Below are positions 7,480 through 17,325 of a DNA stretch of 64,000 nt, piece by piece. Source of the DNA: UMGS1387 sp045541355 (GTDB lineage Bacteria > Bacillota > Clostridia > Oscillospirales > CAG-382); assembly GCA_045541355.1 (NCBI GenBank), contig JAZQIW010000046.1:33188-97187 (forward strand), given 5' to 3'. The notes below the pieces were generated by a model. That model made no database searches and had not been told where the DNA came from. It saw only the letters and a list, made by a program, of their open reading frames with translations. Made by a program: the position numbers and the translations under genes. Every line of letters begins with the position of its first letter. Positions within the stretch are counted from its first letter, which is position 1.

Positions 7480-9687
7480 TTAAAACTCAAGGATGTTTTC
7501 GCCTGAATGTAGCTTTTTAGTGAAGCCTGCCGCTTCAAAGCTTGCCTTTATACCTTTAGGTACTGTTACCGTCACCTTGTGACGGCCGCCCGTTTTCTCG
7601 ACGCAAACGCTGATTTTACCTTTTGGAACCGTAATATATCCGCTTACGTTTCCTGCCGTCTCGTCAAGACACGGGTTTATTATAATGTCGTTGTAGCCAT
7701 AGGAATTCTCTCTCTGACGTATGCCGAGGATGTATTTGAAGAAGGTGGAAACGCAGGCAGAGAACATGGGATGGTTATGGCTTGCTTTGCCCGTCATATA
7801 TTCCCAGACGGTAGTTGCACCGCAGTCCATCATGTAGCCGAAGGACGCCTTTTCCTTGTGGCTTGTAAGAAGCTTTAAGGCAAGGTCTGAGTGTCCGTTT
7901 TCAAAGAGTATGCGAATAAGAATGTCGGCTGCGAAAATTCCGCAGTCAAAGCCGCCGAGGTTATCGTATTTTTTAACGGTATTCTTGAGAGTAAGCTCTG
8001 TTCCTATGCCAAGGTCAATGGCAAAGGAGTTGCCCGCCGAAAAATCGTTGTAAAAGCAGTTGTTCATGGGACTCATGTAGGCACTTCTCATTGCCTTCTT
8101 TGAAATATCGGCCTTTTCGCGGCACATTTTTGCATATTTCGGATGTCCGAGCTCCTCTGCTATAAGCACCATTCTCTCAAGGTTCTTGACATAAAAATAT
8201 GTGTTTACATAGTTGGGGCAGAGAAGCTGATAGTTTTCTTCTTCATACGGAAAGCCCCAGTCGCCGAGACACCAGCCCTGCTCCTCGTTTGTGATAAAGC
8301 CGCTTTCACATCTTGAATCCATGTATGCCATCCAGCGAGTCATGTTGTGGAAGTGTTTTTCAATAGCCCCTCTGTTTCCGTAGTATTTCCACAGCATAAA
8401 GGGAACCTCTATCACGGCACTTCCCCAGCCAAAGCCTCCTCCGCCGCCAGCAAAGGGTGCCGTGTGAGGTATATGACCGGTTTCCTTGTCCTGAGAGTCG
8501 GCAATATCGCAAAGCCATTTGAGATAAAACTGCTCGGCATCTACAAGATGCATTCCAAGCTCACAGCAAAGCTGACCGTCTCCGGTATATCCGAGCTTTT
8601 CCCTTGTGGGACAGTCGAAGGGCACACATCCGTGAACATTGTCAAGGAAGGTTCTTACGGCGGCATCGTAGAGCCAGTTCAGGGTTTCGTTGTCGCTGTG
8701 GAAATGGCTGTCAACCGCAAGGTCGGTGTGAACAACAACCGTTTCTATGGGGGTGGCGTTTGATGTTATGGAAAAATATCTGAAGCCGTGGTAGGTGAAA
8801 TGCGGAACGAGAAGGCTTTCGCCGTCGCTTATGTATTCGTCGCACTGTTTTTTTCTGTCAAGAGCAATGCTTGTTCCGTCAAGGTTTTGGTTTTCGTCAA
8901 GCTCCTCTGTATGAACAAGCTTTACGTATGCTCCCTTTTGTGTGCATTTAACCCTTACATAGCCCGTAATGTTTTCACCGTTGTCGTAAACCTTGTAATC
9001 GCCGAAATCCTTGACGAGGGTAGGGCGTATGGTGCGTATAACCCTGTCGGGAGGACAGGTCTGGTAGAAATAGTTTGTTTCGGGCACTTGTACTTCTACC
9101 GCGTTATCAAGGCTTGAAATGTCGGTTTCGGGAAGCAGAAGAGAGGTGTCGAATATGTTCAAATCCTGCTTTTCGCCGTAGAACAGGTCGTTTTCAAGAA
9201 TGTGGCTTGCTGTCCATTTCACGTTTCTGTCGCTTGAAAGCAAATATTCCTTTGTCGACTTTTGCATTTTTATTTCAAAGCAGAGCTTTTCGTCGCCGTA
9301 GGGACGGCAGCCCTCGTCGTGATTGCAGTCAATGCAGTACCAGCCCTTGCCGAGAAGTATGGCAAGACGGTTTTTACCCTGCCTCAGATAAGGCATAAGG
9401 TCGTACCTTAAAACATAGGTGCGCTTTGTGTCATCATTGTTGTAAATAAGACCGTGGTGGCTGTAATTGTCGCGCTTGTGAAAATCGCTGGTTGCAGGAG
9501 TGAAGATATCCTCCGACACCTTGCTGCCGTTGATGTAAATTTCAAACAGACCGTAGCCGACAACCGATATTTCACATTTTTTGACGCCTTTTGGAAGGTC
9601 GATATCTGTCAGCATATAAGGTGCTGTACAGGCAGGGTTTGAAGGAGAAATATATTTTGCGTTTTGAAAAACCTCTTTAAATACCAT
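7480..9687 (-). CDS. Alpha-L-rhamnosidase, GH78 family
   Basis: A 735-residue enzyme predicted to hydrolyse terminal alpha-L-rhamnose. The N-terminal part has a jelly-roll domain (SVVGYGLFEIYINGSKVSED, then LMPYLRQGKNRLAILLGKGW) like the carbohydrate-binding N domain of bacterial rhamnosidases. The (alpha/alpha)6 barrel carries the family signature DCPTREKLGYTGD near residues 358-370, EEQGWCLGDWG near 478, and GATTVWEYMTGK near 625. No signal peptide is seen, so it acts inside the cell on imported oligosaccharides or glycosides. It follows the beta-galactosidase by 49 bases on the same strand and probably shares its transcript. The ribosome site GAGGT is well spaced from the ATG. Confidence 0.93.
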   Translation of the reverse strand: MVFKEVFQNAKYISPSNPACTAPYMLTDIDLPKGVKKCEISVVGYGLFEIYINGSKVSEDIFTPATSDFHKRDNYSHHGLIYNNDDTKRTYVLRYDLMPYLRQGKNRLAILLGKGWYCIDCNHDEGCRPYGDEKLCFEIKMQKSTKEYLLSSDRNVKWTASHILENDLFYGEKQDLNIFDTSLLLPETDISSLDNAVEVQVPETNYFYQTCPPDRVIRTIRPTLVKDFGDYKVYDNGENITGYVRVKCTQKGAYVKLVHTEELDENQNLDGTSIALDRKKQCDEYISDGESLLVPHFTYHGFRYFSITSNATPIETVVVHTDLAVDSHFHSDNETLNWLYDAAVRTFLDNVHGCVPFDCPTREKLGYTGDGQLCCELGMHLVDAEQFYLKWLCDIADSQDKETGHIPHTAPFAGGGGGFGWGSAVIEVPFMLWKYYGNRGAIEKHFHNMTRWMAYMDSRCESGFITNEEQGWCLGDWGFPYEEENYQLLCPNYVNTYFYVKNLERMVLIAEELGHPKYAKMCREKADISKKAMRSAYMSPMNNCFYNDFSAGNSFAIDLGIGTELTLKNTVKKYDNLGGFDCGIFAADILIRILFENGHSDLALKLLTSHKEKASFGYMMDCGATTVWEYMTGKASHNHPMFSACVSTFFKYILGIRQRENSYGYNDIIINPCLDETAGNVSGYITVPKGKISVCVEKTGGRHKVTVTVPKGIKASFEAAGFTKKLHSGENILEF

Positions 9688-9736
9688 ATTGATTTACCTC
9701 ACGTTGCTGTATGTCAGTTTCTGAAAGACTTTAGTG

Positions 9737-12700
9737 CTATTCGATAATACAGGGTTTAATTACGATTGCACAGGAAAAGTCTTTTTCTGAAAAAATGTAT
9801 TGTTCAAAGGGTATGGGGCCGCAGGAGTTTGAGCCTATGCCGTTCATCTTGAAGTCTATATAAACATAGGTCTCATTGCGTTCCTTGAGCAGATGGTCAT
9901 GACTTGTGGTTGTCAAATCCATTGCCGAATAGTGCATGGCGTTGAAATAGAAGGTGTCATTTCTGTCAAAGCGTGTGAACATAAGACCGTGACCTGTTTC
10001 GCTGCCTGCAAAGCCGTGGCGGGTGCCGATATGTGCGCCGTTTTCCTGAGGCTTTATGTAGTGCTCAAAATTGTCGCTGACAGTGGTGCTGAAAAGACCG
10101 ACATAGCTTGAAAGCTGCTTGTCGCTGTATGCATCGTGCGGACCCTTGCCAAAGTATTTCAGCCTTTCGTTTCCCTCGGGCATGACTATCTCAAGTCCGA
10201 ATCTCGGAATGTGCTCTACGGGCTTTTCTATACTTACCTTTGTTTCATAGAGAATTTCACCGAGGCTGTTAAAGGTGATGTGAAGAGTTATTCTTGCAAA
10301 GGGACTACTCTGCTTCTGTGCTACCGTGAATACGCTCTTGATTACTGTTTCGCTGTCATTTCCCGATACCTTTTCACAGGATCTGCAGTCGTACTGAAGG
10401 TCGTTTATACCGAATGTCTGCCAATGCCTCGTCATGTTTATATCGTTGTCTGTGGGGGCACGCCAGAAGTTGAATTTTATGGGCGAAGAGAGCATGTCCT
10501 TGCCCTCGTGAATGATTCTTGTGACATGACCCTTTGCCTTTTCTATTACAATGCTTGTTTCGCCCGAGGAAAGCGTGAAGAATCTGCTGTTTTCAATACA
10601 TTCCGGCGAAAAAGCGACAAGGGAGTTTTCTTCATCCTTTTCTTCGTCTGCAACATTTGCCACCTCAAGCTGTATAAAGCCCACCTCATAGCCTGCCTTG
10701 TATGACGGGGTGTCAAGCTTTGAAACAAACTTCAGGTTGAGGAAGTATTCACCCTCGTAAACAAGCTCGTCTGCATCAAAAAGATTGTATTTTCTTTTTC
10801 TTGAGGGGAGGATTTTGAGGCTGTCGATAAAGCCTGACTTTACGGGCTTTCCGTCACATTCCAACACCCAGGAAAGACAAAGGTCGGATAAATCCGTGAA
10901 GAAACGTCTGTTTGAAATTTCAACACAGCCGCACTGCAAGTCAATAAGGGAGGCGGTAAAGGGCTGGTATGCCCTCTTTAATTCGAGAAGTCCCACGTGT
11001 ACACGTCTGTCGGGATAAACATATCCGTCAACGCAGAAATTCCACTGGTTTGGCTTGTCGCCGAAGTCGCCGCCGTACATATATGCTTTTTTGCCGTCAT
11101 CAAGCGTGACCTCTACCGAATGGTCGCAAAATTCCCAAACGCATCCGCCGAAAAAGCGGTCGTGCTTCCAGAACATATCGGTGTATTCCTTAATTCCGCC
11201 GGGACCGTTGCCCATTCCGTGAATATATTCGCAGAGGAAGACGGGATTTTTCTCGTTTTTGTCTTTGACAAATCCCTCGCACTGCTTGGGAGTCGCATAC
11301 ATATGGCTCATAAAGTCCATTTCGCTATGGTACTTTGTTGCAAGGGGACTCTTATTGCTGCTGGCACCCTCGTAGTGAACAAGAGCCTCGGGGTTTCTTG
11401 ACTTGATGTAATCACGCATGGCAAGGTGGTTTTTGCCCATGCCCGATTCGTTTCCGAGAGACCAGATGGCAACGCAGGGGTGATTTTTGTCGCGTTCAAA
11501 AAGCTTTTTTGCACGAAGAAGGTAAGCCTCTGCCCAGTCATCGCTGTCGGAAAGCATATCCCATTCGGTTCCGCCGTAGCTGTTGTTCCGCAAGCACATT
11601 CCGTGGCATTCGAGGTCGGCCTCGTCTACAACATAAAGACCGTACTTGTCGCAAAGCTCGTAAAATCTCGGGTCGTCGGGATAGTGGCTTGTTCTTATCA
11701 TATTGCAGTTGTGCTGTTTTATAATCTGAATATCCCTTTCCATGTGCTCAAGCGGTATAACATGACCGAGGGAAGGATGGGACTCATGACGGTTTACGCC
11801 GAGAGCCTTGACCTTTTTGCCGTTGATGTATACTACTCTGTTTCTGATTTCAATCTTCTTAAAGCCTTGCCTTATCAGGATTATTTCATCGCCGCAGAAA
11901 AGATACAGCTCGTAAAGCGAGGGAGCTTCGCTGCTCCAGAGAGAGGGCGAGTCAACACGGATTTTACCCGACTTTTTAATGCTGCCCGAGTCGATTTCGT
12001 ATCCTTCGGGAGAAAGCAGCAGGTATTCGAGACTGTCCGTGCCGAAGTATTCGGGGTATATTTCAATGATGCCCTCGGAAAAATCGTCGTTGAGAACAGG
12101 CTTTATATATATGTCACGCAGTCTTTCCTTGCATCTTGCAAGTATATAAACCTCTCTGAAAATACCCGAGAGTCTCCACATATCCTGATCCTCTATGTAG
12201 CTCTGGCTGTTCCATTTTACAACAAGAACCGTTATGGTGTTTTTGCCTTCGCAAACGTATTTTCCGATGTCAAATTCATTTGTAGAGTGGCTTACTGTGG
12301 AGTATCCCGCAAATTTGCCGTTTATCCATAAATAAAAGCAGCTGTCAACACCCTCAAAGTTTAAGAACAGATCCCTTTCGCACAAGCCATGTGACAGATA
12401 AAATTCCCTGTGATAAACACCGCAAGGGTTGTCTGTCGGAATGTTCGGAGGGTCCATTACGTAGGGGTATTCGACGTTTGAATAGTTAGGAACATCATAA
12501 CCTCTGCCGAGAAACATCTGCCAGTTTGACGGAACGGGAAGATTGTCGGTAAAATCATCGGAGGTGAGAAGAGAAAGGTCTTCGTCAATCTCCTCAAAGC
12601 TGTTGTAAAACTTAAAATTCCAGTCACCGCAAAGGGTCTTGAAATATTCAGAGCTGTTTCTGTTACCAACCCTTGCCTTTTCGGCATTGTCGTAGGGAAT

Positions 12701-12772
12701 GAAGTAAGCTCTCGGAGCTTCCGCCGCGACAGTCAGGGTGTTAAGTGATTTGTGAAAAGCTTGAAACTTCAT
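9737..12772 (-). CDS. lacZ: Beta-galactosidase, GH2 family (LacZ type)
   Basis: A 1011-residue enzyme, the usual length for LacZ (about 1020). The acid/base glutamate is E442 in SLGNESG and the nucleophile is E515 in FLCEYIHGMGNGPG. The TIM-barrel entry segment VNRHESHPSLGH and the MIRTSHYPDDPRFYELCDKYGLYV region are intact, and the C-terminal beta-sandwich (bgal small chain) is complete. It hydrolyses terminal beta-galactosides in the cytoplasm; no signal peptide is present. A sigma-A promoter lies 42 bases upstream of the ATG, which follows GGAGATGG. It heads a probable operon with the rhamnosidase and perhaps the Gfo/Idh gene. Confidence 0.95.
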   Translation of the reverse strand: MKFQAFHKSLNTLTVAAEAPRAYFIPYDNAEKARVGNRNSSEYFKTLCGDWNFKFYNSFEEIDEDLSLLTSDDFTDNLPVPSNWQMFLGRGYDVPNYSNVEYPYVMDPPNIPTDNPCGVYHREFYLSHGLCERDLFLNFEGVDSCFYLWINGKFAGYSTVSHSTNEFDIGKYVCEGKNTITVLVVKWNSQSYIEDQDMWRLSGIFREVYILARCKERLRDIYIKPVLNDDFSEGIIEIYPEYFGTDSLEYLLLSPEGYEIDSGSIKKSGKIRVDSPSLWSSEAPSLYELYLFCGDEIILIRQGFKKIEIRNRVVYINGKKVKALGVNRHESHPSLGHVIPLEHMERDIQIIKQHNCNMIRTSHYPDDPRFYELCDKYGLYVVDEADLECHGMCLRNNSYGGTEWDMLSDSDDWAEAYLLRAKKLFERDKNHPCVAIWSLGNESGMGKNHLAMRDYIKSRNPEALVHYEGASSNKSPLATKYHSEMDFMSHMYATPKQCEGFVKDKNEKNPVFLCEYIHGMGNGPGGIKEYTDMFWKHDRFFGGCVWEFCDHSVEVTLDDGKKAYMYGGDFGDKPNQWNFCVDGYVYPDRRVHVGLLELKRAYQPFTASLIDLQCGCVEISNRRFFTDLSDLCLSWVLECDGKPVKSGFIDSLKILPSRKRKYNLFDADELVYEGEYFLNLKFVSKLDTPSYKAGYEVGFIQLEVANVADEEKDEENSLVAFSPECIENSRFFTLSSGETSIVIEKAKGHVTRIIHEGKDMLSSPIKFNFWRAPTDNDINMTRHWQTFGINDLQYDCRSCEKVSGNDSETVIKSVFTVAQKQSSPFARITLHITFNSLGEILYETKVSIEKPVEHIPRFGLEIVMPEGNERLKYFGKGPHDAYSDKQLSSYVGLFSTTVSDNFEHYIKPQENGAHIGTRHGFAGSETGHGLMFTRFDRNDTFYFNAMHYSAMDLTTTSHDHLLKERNETYVYIDFKMNGIGSNSCGPIPFEQYIFSEKDFSCAIVIKPCIIE

Positions 12773-12813
12773 AAGCCATCTCCTTTAGCTTTTTTATATG
12801 TACTTATAAAAAT

Positions 12814-12842
12814 ATTATATCAACACCGTCTTTAAAAGTCAA
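12814..12842 (-). promoter_or_regulatory. Sigma-A promoter for lacZ operon
   Basis: On the minus strand, TTGACT, a 17-bp spacer and TATAAT lie about 40 bases upstream of the beta-galactosidase start. Confidence 0.85.
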
Positions 12843-12879
12843 CAAAAATAATGCCCGTACATAGCAAAATATGTACGGG
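12842..12879 (-). terminator. Terminator of the activase pair
   Basis: On the minus strand, a 9-bp stem CCCGTACAT with its complement is followed after a few bases by a U-rich stretch. It lies just downstream of the stop of the activase-associated gene. Confidence 0.7.
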
Positions 12880-12889
12880 TAAGAAAAGG

Positions 12890-14170
12890 TTATTCTCTGA
12901 ACATGGGGCGGGAGTCCTTTAAGGGAACCGCTGTTGAAAGCATAAGCTTTATTCTGTTTTCCTGATTGATTTTTGTCGCACCCGAATCATAGTCAATTGC
13001 CACTATGTTTGCCTGAGGGTACTTTTCCTTTATAGGCTTCATCATGCCTTTGCCGACAATGTGGTTGGGCAGACATCCAAAGGGCTGGGTGCACACAATG
13101 TTAACGGCTCCCGAATGAATAAGCTCAATCATTTCTGCCGTCAGAAGCCATCCCTCGCCCATTTTTACGCCAAGCCCTATAACCTCCTCGGCAAGAGGCG
13201 GTATTTTTTCAAAGGGAATACCCGCATTGAATGAGCCTTCTTGGCGTATGGCATCGTTAAGGTCGTTTCTGAAGGATGAGAAAATCTTTAAGAAAAGCTT
13301 GTAGATTACGGCGGATTTTTTGTGATAGCCGTAGAGCCTTCTGTCAATGAGAGCGTTCTGAAGAACGTAAAGACAGAAATCCAAAAGTCCCGGAACCACA
13401 ACCTCCGCACCCTCGCTCACCAGAAAATCCTCAAGATTGTTGTTGCCGAGGGGAGAGAACTTTACAAATATTTCGCCTACAATTCCAACCTTCGGCTTGG
13501 GAGAGCCGCCCTTGGGGATTTTTGCAAAATCCTCGGTAATAAGCCGATAGTTGTGCTTTGCTATTCTGTTTGAAAGCTGTCCGCTTGCCATTTGCTTTGT
13601 CAGCCTTTCGGTCCATGCATCGGCAAGAAATTCGCTGTCGCCCTCATTCAATTCATAGGGTTTTGATTGGTTTACAAGATTCATAAGCAGGTCGCCGTAG
13701 CAGATTGCATATGCAAACCTGTGGAGTATGGGAAGCGTCATTTTAAAGGCGCTTTCCTTTTCAAGCCCCGAGAAGTTGAGGGATATTACGGGAATGTAGC
13801 CGTAGCCTGCCTTTGAAAGTGCCTTTCTCAAAAGGTGAATGTAGTTTGAGGCACGGCAGCCGCCGCCCGTCTGGGTTATCATAAGTGCGATTTTATGCTT
13901 GTCATACCTTCCGCTTTCAATGGCATCAATCATCTGACCGATAACGAGCTGTGCGGGATAGCAGGTGTCGTTGTGGACATATTTCAGACCCTTGTCAATA
14001 ACACTCTGTCCCATGTTTTCAAGGAGCTCTGCCTTGTAGCCGTAGCTTTTCAAAATGCCAATCATTATTTTGAAATGCCTTGGAAGCATTGTGGGTATAA
14101 GGATTGTATAATCCTTTTTCATTTCCTGTGTGAAAATGGGATACTGTCTTGTGTACTCGTTTTGCTTCAA
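12890..14170 (-). CDS. 2-hydroxyacyl-CoA dehydratase-like subunit (activase-associated)
   Basis: A 426-residue protein that matches the C-terminal third of the large (about 1400 residue) clostridial acyl-CoA dehydratase activase fusions. Visible features are KKDYTILIPTMLPRHFKIM at the start, candidate iron-sulfur cysteines in VHNDTCYPAQL, TQTGGGCRASNY and NIVCTQPFGCLPNHI, and the IVGKGMM motif. These resemble the cysteine arrangement of 2-hydroxyacyl-CoA dehydratase D subunits. It starts with TTG at 14170, overlapping the upstream TGA, so translation is coupled. The in-frame ATG at 14122 would remove conserved residues and has a badly placed ribosome site. The natural substrate is unknown; a reductase partner of the activase is inferred. 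Confidence 0.75.
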   Translation of the reverse strand: MKQNEYTRQYPIFTQEMKKDYTILIPTMLPRHFKIMIGILKSYGYKAELLENMGQSVIDKGLKYVHNDTCYPAQLVIGQMIDAIESGRYDKHKIALMITQTGGGCRASNYIHLLRKALSKAGYGYIPVISLNFSGLEKESAFKMTLPILHRFAYAICYGDLLMNLVNQSKPYELNEGDSEFLADAWTERLTKQMASGQLSNRIAKHNYRLITEDFAKIPKGGSPKPKVGIVGEIFVKFSPLGNNNLEDFLVSEGAEVVVPGLLDFCLYVLQNALIDRRLYGYHKKSAVIYKLFLKIFSSFRNDLNDAIRQEGSFNAGIPFEKIPPLAEEVIGLGVKMGEGWLLTAEMIELIHSGAVNIVCTQPFGCLPNHIVGKGMMKPIKEKYPQANIVAIDYDSGATKINQENRIKLMLSTAVPLKDSRPMFRE

Positions 14171-17148
14171 ACCGTCTCACCCGACCTTTCGCGAATGGCA
14201 CCGATAAGGCTTCTTAGCCTGATTTTTACGGCACCCATGTTGGTGATTTCGTCAATTTTTATCTGGGTGTAAAGCCTGCCCGCCTTTTCAAGGATGTCCC
14301 TTGTTTCATCGGTGGTAACGGCATCAACGCCGCAGCCGAAGTATACAAGCTGAACAAGCTCTGCATCCTTATTTTCACAGACAAACTGCGCTGCATTGTA
14401 GAGCCTTGAATGATAAGTCCACTGATTGAGAACGCTGACAGAGGCACGCTTATTTGCAAGCCTCCATATGCTGTCCTCGCTGACTACCACAAAGCCGAGC
14501 ATCTCGCAAAGCTTGTCAATGCCGTGGCCCGTTTCCATGTCTATGTTGTAGGGTCTGCCTGCAAGAACCAGCAGCCTTTTGCCGTTTTTCCTTGCGTATT
14601 CTATTGCCCTTTGTCCCTCGTCGCAAATAAGCCTCATATACTTTTCATGAGCCTCGTATGCACACTTTACCGCCTTTTTCACGTCTGCTTTTGTTATGTC
14701 GGAAAAGTGAGCCGAAAGACAGTCGTAAAGCCCTCTTGTAAACTCCTTTTCGTTGTTTATGTTGAGGTAAGGGTAGAGGAAGGTCTTGCCCTTGAGAGAG
14801 TCCATGTTGCTGTTGAGAAGCTCGGAATAGTAGGCAACAACGGGACAGTTGAAGTGGTTGTCCGCCGTTTTTTCGTCAACATTGTAGGTAAGACAAGGAT
14901 AGAAAATGGTTTCAATTCCGTCATCTATTAACTTCTGAATGTGTCCGTGCATAATCTTTGCAGGATAGCAGGCGGTGTCGGAGGGAATACTGTTCTGTCC
15001 GAGCGCGTAAATGTCTCTTGTGGACATTCCCGACAGCACAACGTCAAAGCCGAGGCTTGTAAACGCCGCGTGCCAGAAGGGAGACAGCTCATACATTCCG
15101 AGAGCAAGCGGGAAGCCTATTTTCCGCTTTGCCTGTGTGTTTCTTCCGAGATTTAATATATAGTCTCTCTTGAACTGATGTATGTTGGGCGCACTTTCAC
15201 CCTCATTCTTAAAGCCCAGTCCCTTTTCGCACTTGTTTCCTGAAATAAGCTTTTTGCCGTCGGAAAACAGGTTTATCGTCAAGGAACAGTTGTTTGTACA
15301 TCCGTTGCATACAGCAGATTTTGCCGTGTGGGTAAACTGTGAGAGCTTTTCCCTTGTTATTATGGTGGAGACGCCTTTTATGTTGCTTTTTGCATAGAGA
15401 GCCGCACCGAATGCACCCATAAGACCTGCAATGGAGGGGCGTATAACATTGTGCCCCAGTTCCTTTTCAAAGGCGCGAAGCACGGCATCGTTGTAGAATG
15501 TGCCGCCCTGAACAACAATGTTTTCGCCAAGCTCTGCGGCGCTGTTTGCTCTGATAACCTTATATATTGCGTTTTTGACAACGCTTACCGAAAGACCTGC
15601 CGATATGTCGGCAACCTCGGCACCGTCTTTTTGTGCCTGCTTTACGGAGGAGTTCATAAAGACGGTACAGCGAGTTCCGAGCTGTACGGGACGGCTTGCA
15701 AAAAGAGCCATCTTGCTGAAGTCGGAAATGGAATATCCAAGACTCTTTGCAAATGTTTCAAGGAACGAGCCGCAGCCTGAGGAGCAAGCCTCATTCAGCA
15801 TGATGCTGTCAATCGCGTTGTTTTTCACCTTAAAGCACTTTATGTCCTGACCGCCTATGTCAAGAATAAAATCCACATCGTTTTTGAAATGCTTCGCGGC
15901 ACGGAAATGCGCCATAGTTTCAACAATTCCGAAATCAATGCCGAAGGCGTGCTGTATAAGCTCCTCGCCGTAGCCTGTGGCGGCAGAGCCGCAAAGCGTG
16001 ATTCTGTCGCCGCAAAGAAAGTAAATGTGCTCAAGCTGCTTTCTGACAACCTCCACGGGATCTCCTTTGTTTGAATCGTAGAAGGAGTAGAGAATCTCAG
16101 CGTTTTCGCCTATAAGCACAAGCTTTGTGGTTGTGCTTCCGCAGTCAATGCCGAGGAAGGCGTTTCCTGAGTAGTCTTCGATGCTTGCCTGCGAAACGGT
16201 AGCCTTTTTGTGCCTGTCGGAGAACTCAATGTATTCGTCTTTTGATGAAAAAAGCGGTTCAAGCGTCTGGATGCTGGTGTTTGCACCTGCCGCTTTTTCA
16301 ATAGCCTTGCAAAGAGCCTCATAGGTGAAGCTTGTGTCCTGCTTTGATGCATAAATTGATGCACCGAGTGCTACTGAAACCTTCGCATACTGCGGGAACA
16401 CGGCGTTTTCGGGAGAAAGACCGAGAGTTTCCACAAAACGCTTTTTCAGACCCTCGTTAAAGCTTATGGGACCGCCGAGGAACATGACCTTTCCTTCGAT
16501 TTTCCGTCCCTGTGCAAGACCTGCAATGGTCTGATTTACAACCGACTGGTATATGCTTGCCGCAATATCCTCTTTTCTTGCACCCTGATTCAACAGAGGC
16601 TGTATGTCGGTTTTTGCAAAAACGCCGCAGCGGGATGCTATCGGATATATTTTGCTGCTGCCGAGACTGAGCTCGTCAAGCTCGTCGGGCGTCACGTCAA
16701 GAAGGGTTGCCATTTGGTCGATAAACGCACCCGTACCGCCTGCACACGTGCCGTTCATTCTCTGGTCAATACCGCCGTCAAAGAAAATGATTTTTGCATC
16801 CTCTCCGCCAAGCTCAACAACAACATTTACGTCGCTTGCAAGCTTTTTTGCCATTTCAGCCGTTGCAAAAACCTCCTGAACAAAGGGAATGCTTGCTTCC
16901 TGTGCCAGTCCGAGACCGGCAGAGCCTGAGATGGCAAGCTTTATTTCTCTGCCATCAAGATGCGGCTTTGCCTGCTTAATAAGCTCCAGGGTTTTTGCTC
17001 TTACCATCGAAAAGTGCCTTTCGTACTTTTCAAATAACAGCCTTTCGCCGTCTATTACAACAATCTTTGCGGTGGTTGAGCCTATATCAATACCTACGGT
17101 TATGTAATTCTGATTTATAGCTTTTGGTTGTTCAATTATCTTGTTCAT
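14167..17148 (-). CDS. Acyl-CoA dehydratase activase-like protein with two BadFG ATPase domains
   Basis: A 993-residue protein with two ASKHA-fold ATPase domains of the BcrAD/BadFG family. Domain 1 (about 20-280) starts VGIDIGSTTAKIVVID, with cysteines in GTCAGGTGAF and ASRCGVFAKTD. Domain 2 (about 340-590) starts FLGIDCGSTTTKLVLIG, with cysteines in EACSSGCGSF and GTRCTVFMNSS. In HgdC the paired cysteines of a dimer hold one [4Fe-4S] cluster. A CNGCTNNC motif plus a further cysteine near residue 640 begins the DUF2229-type region. The protein is predicted to use ATP to inject an electron into a dehydratase-like partner, encoded immediately downstream. Usually both parts are one polypeptide; here they are split. 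Confidence 0.85.
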   Translation of the reverse strand: MNKIIEQPKAINQNYITVGIDIGSTTAKIVVIDGERLLFEKYERHFSMVRAKTLELIKQAKPHLDGREIKLAISGSAGLGLAQEASIPFVQEVFATAEMAKKLASDVNVVVELGGEDAKIIFFDGGIDQRMNGTCAGGTGAFIDQMATLLDVTPDELDELSLGSSKIYPIASRCGVFAKTDIQPLLNQGARKEDIAASIYQSVVNQTIAGLAQGRKIEGKVMFLGGPISFNEGLKKRFVETLGLSPENAVFPQYAKVSVALGASIYASKQDTSFTYEALCKAIEKAAGANTSIQTLEPLFSSKDEYIEFSDRHKKATVSQASIEDYSGNAFLGIDCGSTTTKLVLIGENAEILYSFYDSNKGDPVEVVRKQLEHIYFLCGDRITLCGSAATGYGEELIQHAFGIDFGIVETMAHFRAAKHFKNDVDFILDIGGQDIKCFKVKNNAIDSIMLNEACSSGCGSFLETFAKSLGYSISDFSKMALFASRPVQLGTRCTVFMNSSVKQAQKDGAEVADISAGLSVSVVKNAIYKVIRANSAAELGENIVVQGGTFYNDAVLRAFEKELGHNVIRPSIAGLMGAFGAALYAKSNIKGVSTIITREKLSQFTHTAKSAVCNGCTNNCSLTINLFSDGKKLISGNKCEKGLGFKNEGESAPNIHQFKRDYILNLGRNTQAKRKIGFPLALGMYELSPFWHAAFTSLGFDVVLSGMSTRDIYALGQNSIPSDTACYPAKIMHGHIQKLIDDGIETIFYPCLTYNVDEKTADNHFNCPVVAYYSELLNSNMDSLKGKTFLYPYLNINNEKEFTRGLYDCLSAHFSDITKADVKKAVKCAYEAHEKYMRLICDEGQRAIEYARKNGKRLLVLAGRPYNIDMETGHGIDKLCEMLGFVVVSEDSIWRLANKRASVSVLNQWTYHSRLYNAAQFVCENKDAELVQLVYFGCGVDAVTTDETRDILEKAGRLYTQIKIDEITNMGAVKIRLRSLIGAIRERSGETV

Positions 17149-17203
17149 AATTTCCCTCCGCGAATAGCCAAGAAAAATGTCGATTTCTCAATAATTACTA
17201 CAT

Positions 17204-17231
17204 ATTATATTATATCTGTGTTAAATATCAA
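17204..17231 (-). promoter_or_regulatory. Promoter for the activase pair
   Basis: On the minus strand, TTGATA, a 16-bp spacer and TATAAT, about 55 bases upstream of the ATG at 17148. Confidence 0.65.
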
Positions 17232-17280
17232 GGTGATAAAGTTTAATATTATATAAACGTTTAATTGCATTATGCAACGA

Positions 17281-17307
17281 AAAAAAGCATCGGCAAAACG
17301 CCGATGC
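17281..17307 (-). terminator. Terminator of the zinc transporter operon
   Basis: A perfect 8-bp stem GCATCGGC with its complement and a five-base loop, followed on the minus strand by six U. It lies 18 bases beyond the permease stop. Confidence 0.9.
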
Positions 17308-17325
17308 CTGAAAACGAGACATATT

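Noticed and set aside
11426..12331. Antisense frame of 301 codons opposite lacZ
   Set aside because: No ribosome site or family resemblance; the sense strand carries complete GH2 motifs.
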